A DNA stretch of 43,375 nucleotides. Source: Neoechinorhynchus agilis. Lineage: Eukaryota; Acanthocephala. The position numbers and the translations under genes are program-made. The notes under the pieces are model-generated. The model ran no database searches and was not told where the DNA came from. It saw nothing but the letters and a program-made list of their open reading frames with translations. The stretch spans positions 1-43,375 of the forward strand of contig JBMGUZ010000019.1 of the NCBI GenBank assembly GCA_051530055.1, read 5' to 3'. Shown piece by piece: positions 19,655 through 30,120 of this stretch (its first letter is position 1; each line of letters opens with the position of its first letter).

Positions 19655-21720
19655 GTGATAATTGAGATTGCGGTTGCGTTGGTTGTCATGGATGATAAAT
19701 TAAAGGAGGAAGCGATACAAGTTTTCGATTTCAAAGGATTTATTATCCCTAATGGAGAAGTACGGGAGCGAATAGAAAATTTGTTTTGGGATGAGTGATT
19801 GGCAATGTGAGTAACGAGTTTTTATTTTAGAATTGGCGTGGAACAGCTACGATTCGGTATGCCGATTTGTGGTATATTTGTGTGTGGGTTAAGTGATAAT
19901 TGAGATTGCGGTTGCGTTGGTTGTCATGGATGATAAATTAAAGGAGGAAACGATACAAGTTTTCGATTTCAAAGGATTTATTATCCCTAATAGAGAAGTA
20001 CGGGAGCGAATAGAAAATTTGTTTTGGGATGAGTGATTGGCAATGTGAGTAACGAGTTTTTATTTTAGAATTGGCGTGGAACAGCTACGATTCGGTATGC
20101 CGATTTGTGGTATATTTGTGTGTGGGTTAAGTGATAATTGAGATTGCGGTTGCGTTGGTTGTCATGGATGATAAATTAAAGGAGGAAACGATACAAGTTT
20201 TCGATTTCAAAGGATTTATTATCCCTAATAGAGAAGTACGGGAGCGAATAGAAAATTTGTTTTGGGATGAGTGATTGGCAATGTGAGTAACGATTTTTAT
20301 TTTAGAATTGGCGTGGAACAGCTACGATTCGGTATGCCGATTTGTGGTATATTTGTGTGTGGGTTAAGTGATAATTGAGATTGCGGTTGCGTTGGTTGTC
20401 ATGGATGATAAATTAAAGGAGGAAACGATACAAGTTTTCGATTTCAAAGGATTTATTATCCCTAATAGAGAAGTACGGGAGCGAATAGAAAATTTGTTTT
20501 GGGATGAGTGATTGGCAATGTGAGTAACGAGTTTTTATTTTAGAATTGGCGTGGAACAGCTACGATTCGGTATGCCGATTTGTGGTATATTTGTGTGTGG
20601 GTTAAGTGATAATTGAGATTGCGGTTGCGTTGGTTGTCATGGATGATAAATTAAAGGAGGAAACGATACAAGTTTTCGATTTCAAAGGATTTATTATCCC
20701 TAATAGAGAAGTACGGGAGCGAATAGAAAATTTGTTTTGGGATGAGTGATTGGCAATGTGAGTAACGAGTTTTTATTTTAGAATTGGCGTGGAACAGCTA
20801 CGATTCGGTATGCCGATTTGTGGTATATTTGTGTGTGGGTTAAGTGATAATTGAGATTGCGGTTGCGTTGGTTGTCATGGATGATAAATTAAAGGAGGAA
20901 ACGATACAAGTTTTCGATTTCAAAGGATTTATTATCCCTAATAGAGAAGTACGGGAGCGAATAGAAAATTTGTTTTGGATGAGTGATTGGCAATGTGAGT
21001 AACGAGTTTTTATTTTAGAATTGGCGTGGAACAGCTACGATTCGGTATGCCGATTTGTGGTATATTTGTGTGTGGGTTAAGTGATAATTGAGATTGCGGT
21101 TGCGTTGGTTGTCATGGATGATAAATTAAAGGAGGAAACGATACAAGTTTTCGATTTCAAAGGATTTATTATCCCTAATAGAGAAGTACGGGAGCGAATA
21201 GAAAATTTGTTTTGGGATGAGTGATTGGCAATGTGAGTAACGAGTTTTTATTTTAGAATTGGCGTGGAACAGCTACGATTCGGTATGCCGATTTATGGTA
21301 TATTTGTGTGTGGGTTAAGTGATAATTGAGATTGCGGTTGCGTTGGTTGTCATGGATGATAAATTAAAGGAGGAAACGATACAAGTTTTCGATTTCAAAG
21401 GATTTATTATCCCTAATAGAGAAGTACGGGAGCGAATAGAAAATTTGTTTTGGGATGAGTGATTGGCAATGTGAGTAACGAGTTTTTATTTTAGAATTGG
21501 CGTGGAACAGCTACGATTCGGTATGCCGATTTGTGGTATATTTGTGTGTGGGTTAAGTGATAATTGAGATTGCGGTTGCGTTGGTTGTCATGGATGATAA
21601 ATTAAAGGAGGAAACGATACAAGTTTTCGATTTCAAAGGATTTATTATCCCTAATAGAGAAGTACGGGAGCGAATAGAAAATTTGTTTTGGGATGAGTGA
21701 TTGGCAATGTGAGTAACGAG
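19655..21720 (+). repeat. Satellite B: nine units of 238 bp, nearly identical
   Basis: GTGATAATTGAGATTGCGG recurs at 19655, 19893, 20131, 20368, 20606, 20844, 21081, 21319 and 21557, giving a period of 238 bp with two 237-bp steps. There are eight full units and a ninth cut at 21720. The first unit differs at a few bases (GAAGCG for GAAACG, AATGGAG for AATAGAG). The rest are nearly identical, so the amplification is recent or kept uniform by exchange. One frame reads ALVVMDDKLKEEAIQVF and PNGEVRERIENLF, which loosely resembles the VVMD...Y segment at the start of Penelope-type reverse transcriptases. The unit length is not a multiple of three, so the array is not a coding repeat. Confidence 0.95.
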
Positions 21721-22105
21721 TCCGGACACTGGTGGAGTTGCGCATAGTGAAACAATTTTGCACGATTATGCGGCGTGAAATTTTGGAAATAAATTACCAA
21801 ACGAAAGTATTTCTTCACTCGAAGACTATAATTCAACAAATCATTTTTCTTGATTTCGTTTGACCAAAAGCATATCTTTAGCGATGAGTATACGTAACGA
21901 AATTACATTCATCTAAAGATTTTCGTGTTAGAAACATTCGGTTGAAATCGCTGAGTCAATCATCACGCTTCAGAACACGTATAAATTCCATCAATCAGTC
22001 GATATTGAAGCGCTTGAGTCTAAACGGAAGAATTCTTTTAATCGCTGATAATTGTTTATATAAAAACTAATTTTTGTCGTTTTGTGAGGAGGTACCGGGG
22101 ATTGC
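21721..22105. other. Region without a recognised gene
   Basis: This is AT-rich sequence starting abruptly at the end of Satellite B (CCGGACACTGG). There is no recognisable gene or repeat. Confidence 0.4.
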
Positions 22106-22280
22106 GATTAGAATCATTGTTTAGGTCTGAACCCGCGGTAAATTATTGTTTTGATTAAAGACGTTCTGCGGACCTCGTTTGGGTATTTTAGAACTGACGA
22201 TGAACCCGAAGGTTCGGAGGACGTCTTTAATTAAAACAATCATTTACCGCGGGTTCAGACCTTAACAATGATTCTAATTT
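22106..22280. mobile_element. Foldback element with long inverted arms and a PLE-end-like core
   Basis: The left arm (about 22106-22184) and right arm (about 22195-22280) are near-perfect inverted copies sharing GGTCTGAACCCGCGGTAAAT and ATTAAAGACGT. The middle carries TGAACCCGAAGGTTCGGA, a stem like that of the motif at 33211. A single arm of the same family, in the other orientation, lies at 33211-33320, together with GAGGTACCGGGG-type flanking sequence. There is no coding capacity. Confidence 0.8.
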
Positions 22281-22697
22281 TAATCGATAATCTCGATATT
22301 TGTTAGATTCACCGTTAAATTGGTATATTTTTCAAATTCTATGAATGGTTCGAAGTTCACGAGGTGTTCACTTTGAAATCTTCGCTCAAAAGTGATTATT
22401 CTCGTAAAAACAATTCTTTAAGGTGATGATTTTCGACAAAAAACGTTGGACGTACATGTTTCCATTTCAAGGCGGAAAGTAAAAGGAATTTTGGTTAAAT
22501 CCGATTGGTTTCGGGCTCGATTCGCCCGTTTTTGAACGGGGAGGATGACCACAAACGCTTATTATATCGCCGCGACGAATCTACTCGCTTAGCATTTTGA
22601 CGTCAAAAGCGAAGAAACCCGAACATTAGAACGATCCAAGGAAGCCTTTCGGTATAAATCAGAGCATTTCCGTTGAAACGAGCGATATGAATTTCGA
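22281..22697. other. Spacer with a partial repeat copy
   Basis: This spacer is AT-rich. At 22486-22515, GGAATTTTGGTTAAATCCG followed by ATTGGTTTCGG resembles the arm of the foldback element at 22698, so a degraded copy is likely. No gene is seen. Confidence 0.4.
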
Positions 22698-22866
22698 AGG
22701 AATTCTAGTTAATTCCGATTGGTTTCGGATGCACAATCTTTTGAACGCGTTTTTATCAAGGTTTCTTAGAAGTTATCGTAATCATTGAAAACTTCCAAGA
22801 AATCTTGGTCAAAACGCGTTCCAAAGATTGTGCCTCCGAAACCAATCGGAATTAACTAGAATTCCT
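22698..22866. mobile_element. Foldback MITE related to the 137-bp array
   Basis: Arms of about 75 bases (AGGAATTCTAGTTAATTCCG at the left, its complement ending at 22866) enclose a loop of about 15-20 bases. The inner arm (CACAATCTTTTGAACGCGTT, TATCAAGGTTTCTT) is the complement of the core of the 137-bp units at 13346-13990 (AACCTTGATAAAAAAGCG, AAAGATTGTG, CCTCCGAAA). There is no coding capacity. Confidence 0.85.
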
Positions 22867-24547
22867 ATAATTTTTACTCAGAAAATAATTTTAAATAAAG
22901 TGAATTCCAATTTTCTTAGTGTCTAACGTTTAAAATTTATTGCTAAAATAAGCAATATCATCTTCGAACTACAGCAGCTTCATTATTTATTGCCGTTGTG
23001 TTTCGTGTAGATTGTGAGTATTAAAATATAAGCAGTTAATTTTTCAATTGAATACATTTTAAACGGAAACGTAATTATCCGCACAGTGCGGTGTGATCGC
23101 TTACCTCGAAGCAGAATAGCGAACAAAGCGGGCTAACTACCAAAAATTATACAAAAAGGCTCGGAATTTAACGGAACTTCCATGAATTAAATACCTATTT
23201 TTTCTAATAAAACCAACTTTACTTGGATTCCGATATTTTGTTCGCTCAAGTCGTATGTTTTTGAAAACTTCTCTATTTTGTAGATGATTGCAATTTAATT
23301 CTTTTCTTAGGAACACGAAGAAATCGCCATTCCTAAAAGAATGCATTACCTCTCATTTAAAATCGTGCATAATAACGGATCTATGGTATAATTCACCATT
23401 ATTCTCACTAAGATTGATATATTTGCCGTAATACTTTATCATTTTTTTCATTATACAAGAATCGATCCTTCATTGATATGAAATTTACATTATACTCATT
23501 TAAGGATGTTCACATTGAGCAAACCTACATCAATCATTTTGTACCTCATTTCTTTACAATGCAGAAATTGACCGAAATCGTCGGTGATCTAATTTATCCG
23601 TCGTCGTTGGTCGCTTCTATTTCGAGAATTCATCACGGTCTTCATCTGTCTGTTCCTGAGTGCAAAATCCATCCAATTATTGATTTTTTTAATCCAATAA
23701 TTTTTAATAGTATTTCTATTTACACAGAAATAGTATTTTACTCGCAGCACCAATCACGACCCCAGCTCGCTCGTACCCACGATGCTGGCGGCATTCCCTC
23801 CCTTCTCATATGAGGAAAGTCTTACTCCTGTGTTCGCCGATTGCTTTCCTCATTCTACGGCCCTCCCCTAGCGTTTTATATGTATCGACCCCGAATGGTA
23901 CCAAATCGTGGCTTTCAATCATAGGGCGTGAGAACTCTAAGCCTCTTCGAGTGTTACTGTGATATGGTCGCGTGACCCAGGATCCTGTTGGTTTACCTTG
24001 GAAATTCATACGGTGCATGGAAAAACTAGAAGTTGGGACGATGGTGAGGATTGAGGAGTCTCAGTCTGTTGGGGTCCGTCGTCTCTAATTCTAAATCACC
24101 GTTGAGGAATTGCAAAAGCGCCCTCTAGCCTACTAATGATCAGAATTCCGAACAGACCTGCCCGGCAACCGTAGCGGCGAGGAGCCTCCCTCGATGGGAA
24201 ACGGGGTTGGACTTCTGACACCCAATTAGTCCCAATAGATTACCGATACCTCATTTTTGAGCTTTTTCGAATTGTGCTTTTGCAGTCAAGTACAGAAACG
24301 TCGGCATAATTCAATAATAACACGTTTTATTGTTCAAAGTAGAGGAATCATGTACCTCTGGTTCATCTAGATGAACGTCCTAGATGGGTTGGGAAAATAC
24401 TGTTTTTTGAATAACCTCATGAACAAAATGTAAGATTTCTCGTAATAATGAAAAATTGAAGCGTGTTTGTAGGTCCCTATCTAAACTAGACGCATAATCG
24501 ACATCTCAGTTGCGTTAAGCCTTAGTTTTCCAAGGATTCTTCAGATT
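22867..24547. other. Long region without a recognised gene
   Basis: 22867-23750 is AT-rich with no feature that I can name. 23750-24240 is clearly richer in GC, with an abrupt start near CCCAGCTCGCTCGTACCCACG. It holds a 70-codon minus-strand open frame (24018-23806, with GKPTGSWVTRPYHSN and GVDTYKTLGEG). This looks like transposon- or virus-free mobile sequence by composition only, and I recognise no domain. 24240-24547 is the 5' flank of the Treslin gene. Confidence 0.35.
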
Positions 24548-27376
24548 ATGGCTTGCCACAAAGATGATTCGTTCAGTTGTACAACATCCGTAGCAAAGAC
24601 AAGCGTATTCAGGATGGTTTTCCTCGGTATCGGTTTAGATAAGGATAGCATCAACGCACACGTCCTTCGTTTATTAAAGGTTGCCAGAGACGTTAGCAAC
24701 GATATGGTACACGGAATGAACGGTGGCTCACAAGTCCATGTTATATGGACAGTGCCACATCGAAAATGGTTTTCAACGAAGTACTTGTTAAGGAATCTCA
24801 GACAGTCGTCACTTCAGAGATACTTTGATTTATAGTGACCTCAATTCATTGAATGACTTAGATTATGTAATAGAGCAAAATTGGAATTCTGTTCGACAAT
24901 ACATCCGGATTTGTGCAACCGAATGCTCTTGGATAGACACAGGTATACTGGATGTATTATATCCACCACATTTCTCCTGGCCTCGCGATGATATCACGAG
25001 TAGCACTCAGAGGACGTTCAATCCAACCGTTCCGGTTTTTCCAAGCATCAATTGTTGCTTAAATTTGAATTTCATTTTTCTAATTGGCTCATTTTCACAT
25101 GAAATGATAACTGCAGTGGAAGAAGCTCGGGACTTAAAACATGTCCTAGAATTGATATTGATTGGCGATTATATAGGCGACATTAAGCATGTCAAGGATA
25201 TCTTGTTCAAAGACAATATTTGCTTATACTTTATAACTTTGTCTTCATGCTCCAGCATTTTCTTGCAAAAAATCAAAGCTGCCTTGAATATAATCGGCGC
25301 TCAGATCGTTGTCACATCAGATAGCACACGAAGTTCAATACGTCCGTCCTTGCTCGAATTACAAGTGTATCGGTCGATAATGGTAACCAAATTACCTCTT
25401 TTCAGAACCCAACCGGCTGTACCGAAGTTCTCGCTTGTGTATAAAATCATTTTTGGTGAAAAACAATGGATTCTAATATCCTCCACGAATTGTTCAGCTC
25501 CGCACGCTGACGACGAAAGGATAGTGCTGGTCGTTGGACGAATCAAAAATTGTCGCTTTTATGACAAATATCAGTTCCGGATGAATGGGCAGCTTAAACC
25601 TTTCGGTGATGATCATCACGAAGCGGGGTTGTTAAGCGGTGACTATTTGGCATATGAACAAGCAAGTGGCGGCGGCAAAATTACGGAAATAATAATAAGT
25701 TTTTCATCGGAGTTCGACATTTGTTCAATATTTACTCCTACGATCAATGACAATGGAACATTGCCTTATTTATCCTGCGGTCAACAACAAAAAAGGATAT
25801 CTTCGAAATGGCGTGCATCAGACTTAAGTAGAAATCATTTGAAAACAATGAACAAATTGTCGGAAATTTCGCACTATAATAGCGTCGAAAATAAAGTCTC
25901 GTTTAATTTGCTGAACAAATTGGCATCAAGTATTGAAGTCGCCGATGAAAAAGCTAGAAAAATCCATGATTTGTCGATGCAACAATCTACAGAATTTAGA
26001 CTGAGACGAATTCACGGTGTATCTGCGGAGTCTCTCGATGATATTACAATGGAAAGATTATGTCAGATGTTAAAGAGTGAGCTTCTCTCTATTTATTCAA
26101 ACGATGTCAGTCATAAGGGAGTTGTAGATTGGATTTGTAATTTGGCTTTAAATATGTGGAGAAATGGTTTCGTGGATGATTCTGCACTGGATGATTTAGT
26201 GGATACAGTATGGAAACGAGTGTCGTATTACAATGAAATGAAGGAAAGTGGTGCGTTGGTTGATTCAATAATTTGTGCGATGATCGATCTTCAACTCCAA
26301 GTTGCATTGAAGATTGGCAGAAATGGACCTTTGAACACCGAAAAAGAAACTGACCATGAGTTTATTTTTGAAATGGCCAATCTAGATAGCGTATCGTGAA
26401 ATGAGTCTAGAAATTTTAAAATTAGCTTATATAAATTCACGATTTGCTGTCCATAATTCGTTGGTCACAGGCGCAATTGCGGTCGTTTAGACCTCATCCA
26501 CTGATCGAGTCTGGGACGAAGAATCCAGACAAACTCGAAACAAATGAGTATTTTCTGAGACTATTGGTACAAGAAATCAAACACCAGATCTGCTTGAGGA
26601 AAACTGGTGATCCTTACGATCTAGTGAAAATGTCTCCTCCTACGATCACTAAAACTGAAGTTCCAACGGTCAACAAATCACGATCGACTTTAAATATTGT
26701 AAAAGACTACACTGAATCTACTAAACGACCACGGACAGCTATATCAATGTTTAACCCAGCTCGGCGACTTGTAGCAATTAGCAGTAAGAGTAAGAATGCC
26801 ATTTGTTCCAATAGTAAACCTTTTTGTGGAATATCTCGCGAAGGATTAGGAACTATTGATATTCCCATGCTCAATAAACTGGAACTCAGCACGAATAACC
26901 TATCGCCGTTTAAGATTCGCAACGGTAGGTTAGTGGCCCCTGATCTCATGGAATTAATACCAATAATGCCTGATTCCATACCAAAAAGCAGTATTTCACT
27001 TTTTTCTGAAACGGAATGCTCAATTCCAGAAGATTCTTTTAATGAGCGACAGATTGGAAACCAGCTTAGTACCGATAAGTGCAATATTTTATGGACTTGT
27101 GGTAGTCAAAATTGTCCACGTAATTGCTGTTCAGATGAAAGGCATATGCAACGTAGCTATTCCGCAGAACGTAGCGATAGAATAAAAGCTATGCTTAATG
27201 ATGCCTGCAATAATTTTGAGATAAAGATGAGTTCTATAGAGAGTCAAGGAGGTCAAAGGAATGCGTCAATGAAATCAATACAAGAGGCCAGGCAATTACG
27301 GAGAAGTATAATAATTCTAAAGAATTATCCAGGTATTGTGCGAAGACTTTTTCCAGAATGCGACGGAAACAAATAA
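24548..27376 (+). CDS. TICRR: Treslin/TICRR-like replication initiation factor (Sld3 family)
   Basis: Treslin (Sld3 in yeast) loads CDC45 onto MCM at origins under CDK and TopBP1 control, in the nucleus. Three exons fit exactly: 24548-24780, 24818-26390 and 26471-27376, with introns of 37 bases (GTACTTG...ACTTCAG) and 80 bases (GTATCG...CACAG), giving 903 codons. The start MACHKDD resembles human MACCHK. The block HFSWPRDDITSST matches human YQWDRPEITSPT, the best evidence for the family, in the N-terminal M domain. Residues about 450-600 (MERLCQMLKSELLSIY, then IICAMIDLQLQVALKI) are placed like the Sld3-Treslin domain (human ECQLQVFLRLEM). The last exon is Ser/Thr-rich and ends IVRRLFPECDGNK. 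Human Treslin is about 1,900 residues, so the long disordered tail is mostly absent. Conserved TopBP1-binding CDK sites were not identified beyond a KMSPP motif. Confidence 0.75.
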
Positions 27377-27538
27377 TTAACACTCAAATGAAGGATGTAA
27401 TCCATCTGAGTAAAAGAGAGGAAGCCGGTCTATAAAAACCGTTGGATTCTACGCATTAGAAAAATCAAAAATCCGTGATATGTCATGTGTGTTCGCCATA
27501 GCGGCCGTTCACTAATGAAGACTTCATCGCGTGTAGTA

Positions 27539-27544
27539 AATAAA
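27539..27544 (+). terminator. Polyadenylation signal of the Treslin gene
   Basis: AATAAA lies 163 bases after the stop codon at 27376, followed by a T-rich stretch. It is the only AATAAA that I see in this 3' flank. Confidence 0.5.
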
Positions 27545-27814
27545 GAGAATTTTAAGTATTCCCTTTTTTTATTGCGATATGTTCAATACTCATGGACAAT
27601 ATTGTTCTAATTTTTTAGCAATTTGTAGTATTATCGGACGAGTAATCTTGAATCTAAGGAAATACTACATTGTTCTACTGTCTTTAACTGCCCATTTAAA
27701 CATTCAATAACTACAACACTGTTTTAGTATTCTAATTTACATCGGCTTTGATTGCAGCTTAAAGAAATACTAAATAATATATTTTCGACAGGTTTTATTT
27801 GTGGATCTCCACTT

Positions 27815-28120
27815 CTACCACATTGTTTCACGTAAATGGATCTCCGGCCGTTTTTCCCTTGTCACTTCAACCTCTTTTAGATGCAATCGTAGCACCTCGA
27901 TCAATATGTTATGTTGATTCCCGTCAAATGTTATTGTAAAGAAGTTGTTCATGGATTGCCCAGTCTCTAATGCAAATCGGTCAAATGCAATGTTTGTCTT
28001 CGTGACTTCAAACCCATTCTCAGTGGTCTCGTCCGCTCCCACGGTCAACATGGGTCGCATTGCCCTAGATACAGAAAACTGCCAACTCAGCCTCTCTCTC
28101 TCCGTCTTCATCCAATCCAT
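27815..28120 (-). other. Possible coding exon of unknown function, minus strand
   Basis: 101 open codons run from 28120 to the stop at 27815. The second half (FFTITFDGNQHNILIEVL, then EVEVTREKRPEIHLRE) has a balanced composition and alternating strand-like pattern, more like a real protein than its AT-rich surroundings. I do not recognise a domain. It abuts the 5' side of the LINE, and a 31-base word within it (27926-27956) recurs at 31379-31409. It could be part of a host gene cut by the LINE, part of the LINE's own 5' region, or chance. Confidence 0.3.
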
Positions 28121-28929
28121 TCAATCCAACCGAACTCACAACTGTGGTCACAGACACGAATGGCCCACCTCCAGCATTGATCGAGATGCTTTCACACGGT
28201 GCCGAATGATTAGACGAATCCTGCGAGGCGCCAGGTCCTCCGTAGCCTCCAAATTAGCATTCCTGATCGAGTGCATCATGCGTGATCCAACTGTACCATC
28301 TGACTGGTTCAACCTCCTCGCATTTCCGAAAGCCGTCTTACGTGTTCCCACACAAACATCTGAAGCCAACGAGAATCAATCGCTTAGCCAAAAGATTCGC
28401 AACAGGTCCGACGCTAAAGAGTCCTTTCAACAAGTCGATCATCCTGGGTGGCCGAGCCATCGCCGTAGTGCTCCTCACGACCCGGACTCTCAACTCCGCC
28501 CGAAATGCTCCGAGAAGCTGGAGGACGGCGATCTGATGGGTGCCGTTCGACTTGTAAGCGGAACGGACCGCCTACTCGCGCCGAACAAGGACACCCTCGA
28601 CTCCTTAAAATTGAAGCACCTTCTACGCAGACGGAGTTGCTTCAAGCCAAATTATGACCCGTCGTTCACAGAGCCCGACCACGACCCACTCATACCCATT
28701 ACAGTCTCCACCGTCGCTTCCGCTCTGGTATCCTTTCCGCCATCGTCAGCTGGAGGGCATGATGGTTTGAGCCCTCGACACTTACGGGATTAAACCTGCT
28801 TCTCTTCTGAAGCTCAAGGTACGCGATTGCTGAACGCTCGCGGTTCCGTACCGCCTCCAGTCGCTCGTCTACTCTGCGGCGCCAAGCTGATCGCTTTCAC
28901 AAAAAAGGTGGAGGGTTCGTCCCATTGTC

Positions 28930-29825
28930 GTGAGTTGTATCTTCCGTCAGTTGGCATCCAAAGTCGCGTGTCAGTTCGCCACCGATCGATTGATCAATCA
29001 ACTCTTGCCGGCCGAGGCGGCCGTACATGCAGGACGAGCGTATAGTCGGAATGGTATCCATAAGGGAACTGCTATGGTCAAGCTTGACATGGAGAACGCG
29101 TTCAATTCAATATGCCGCACCGCGATGACAGAGGTTGTCCACCAGCACCTGCCAGAAATCTACCAGTACGTGTCCTTGTGCTACGACCAATCCAGCATGC
29201 TGTTGTTCGCCGAGTTCAAGGTCGAATCAGCAGAGGGTGTTCAACAGGGTGATCCTCTAGGTCCTCTGCTGTTCGCATTGACGATCAATCATCTTGCCAC
29301 AGCTCTTTGTCAGAGTTATCGATCTGGTACCTCGACGACTGTTGCATCGGAGGGGAGATCGACCAGCTCATCCGCGACATCAAAAACATCTCCGAAATGC
29401 GTGCCGATATCGGACTATTCCTGAGAACGGACAAATGCGAAATGATTTCGGACGACAAAGAGGATGCATTGAGACTGCTCACCGTACTATCCGGAGCAAA
29501 GACAACTGTAATCGACTCAGCTGACATTCTCGGGTCTCCAATCGGTAACCTTTCCAACCTGGAAACGTTCCTCTCAAAAGCCATCGATCAATTGCGGCTC
29601 ACTGCCTCCAGGCTCTTGCACATCGCGCGACGCGACGCTCAGTTCATACTAGGACGTTTGAGGACTTCTCCATGCTTCAAGTCAGTGTTCACAAGCGATT
29701 TCGACAACTGCGTTCGATCAACCCTGTCAGAAGTCCTCAACCTACGGCTGCCCGACAAAACATGGAAACAGGCGACCCTTCCCATTCGATTCGGCGGTCT
29801 TGACATCCAGAGTGCCACGTGCTGA
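28930..29825 (+). pseudogene. Reverse transcriptase core of LINE A (frameshifted)
   Basis: Two overlapping frames carry the RT motifs: KLDMENAFNSI (motif A with catalytic Asp), EGVQQGDPLGPLLFAL (motif B) and IWYLDDCCIGG (motif C, Y-x-D-D). GLFLRTDKCEM and ADILGSPIG follow (motifs D and E), then the thumb ending LPIRFGGLDIQSATC. The frame changes between motifs B and C (about 29300-29420), and a stop at about 29822 precedes the linker to the endonuclease. Confidence 0.88.
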
Positions 29826-30120
29826 GAATCACCCCACCACACACTCGACTAAAGTCGCATCCACCACCTGAACTGATTGAAGCGTACGCTCAATGGACAT
29901 CAGTGTTCGGGCAGGTCGTTCCAACGGAAACAAACTCCCCAAAACGTTAGACTGCCTCGCTCCACATTGGGTATTATCAACAGCTTCTCAACTCATGCTC
30001 ATCACCCACGGATAGAGCTCTTCTCCTGGCAGTCTCAGCTCCACACTCCGGCGACTTCTTGAAGGCTTTCCCGATCACGGCTGTTGGCACGAGGTTGGAT
30101 GACCACCCATCACCGTCGCT

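Noticed and set aside
19655-21720. Tandem duplicated host exon forming a repeat protein
   Set aside because: The 238-bp unit is not a multiple of three, each unit has in-frame stops, and there is no continuous reading across units.
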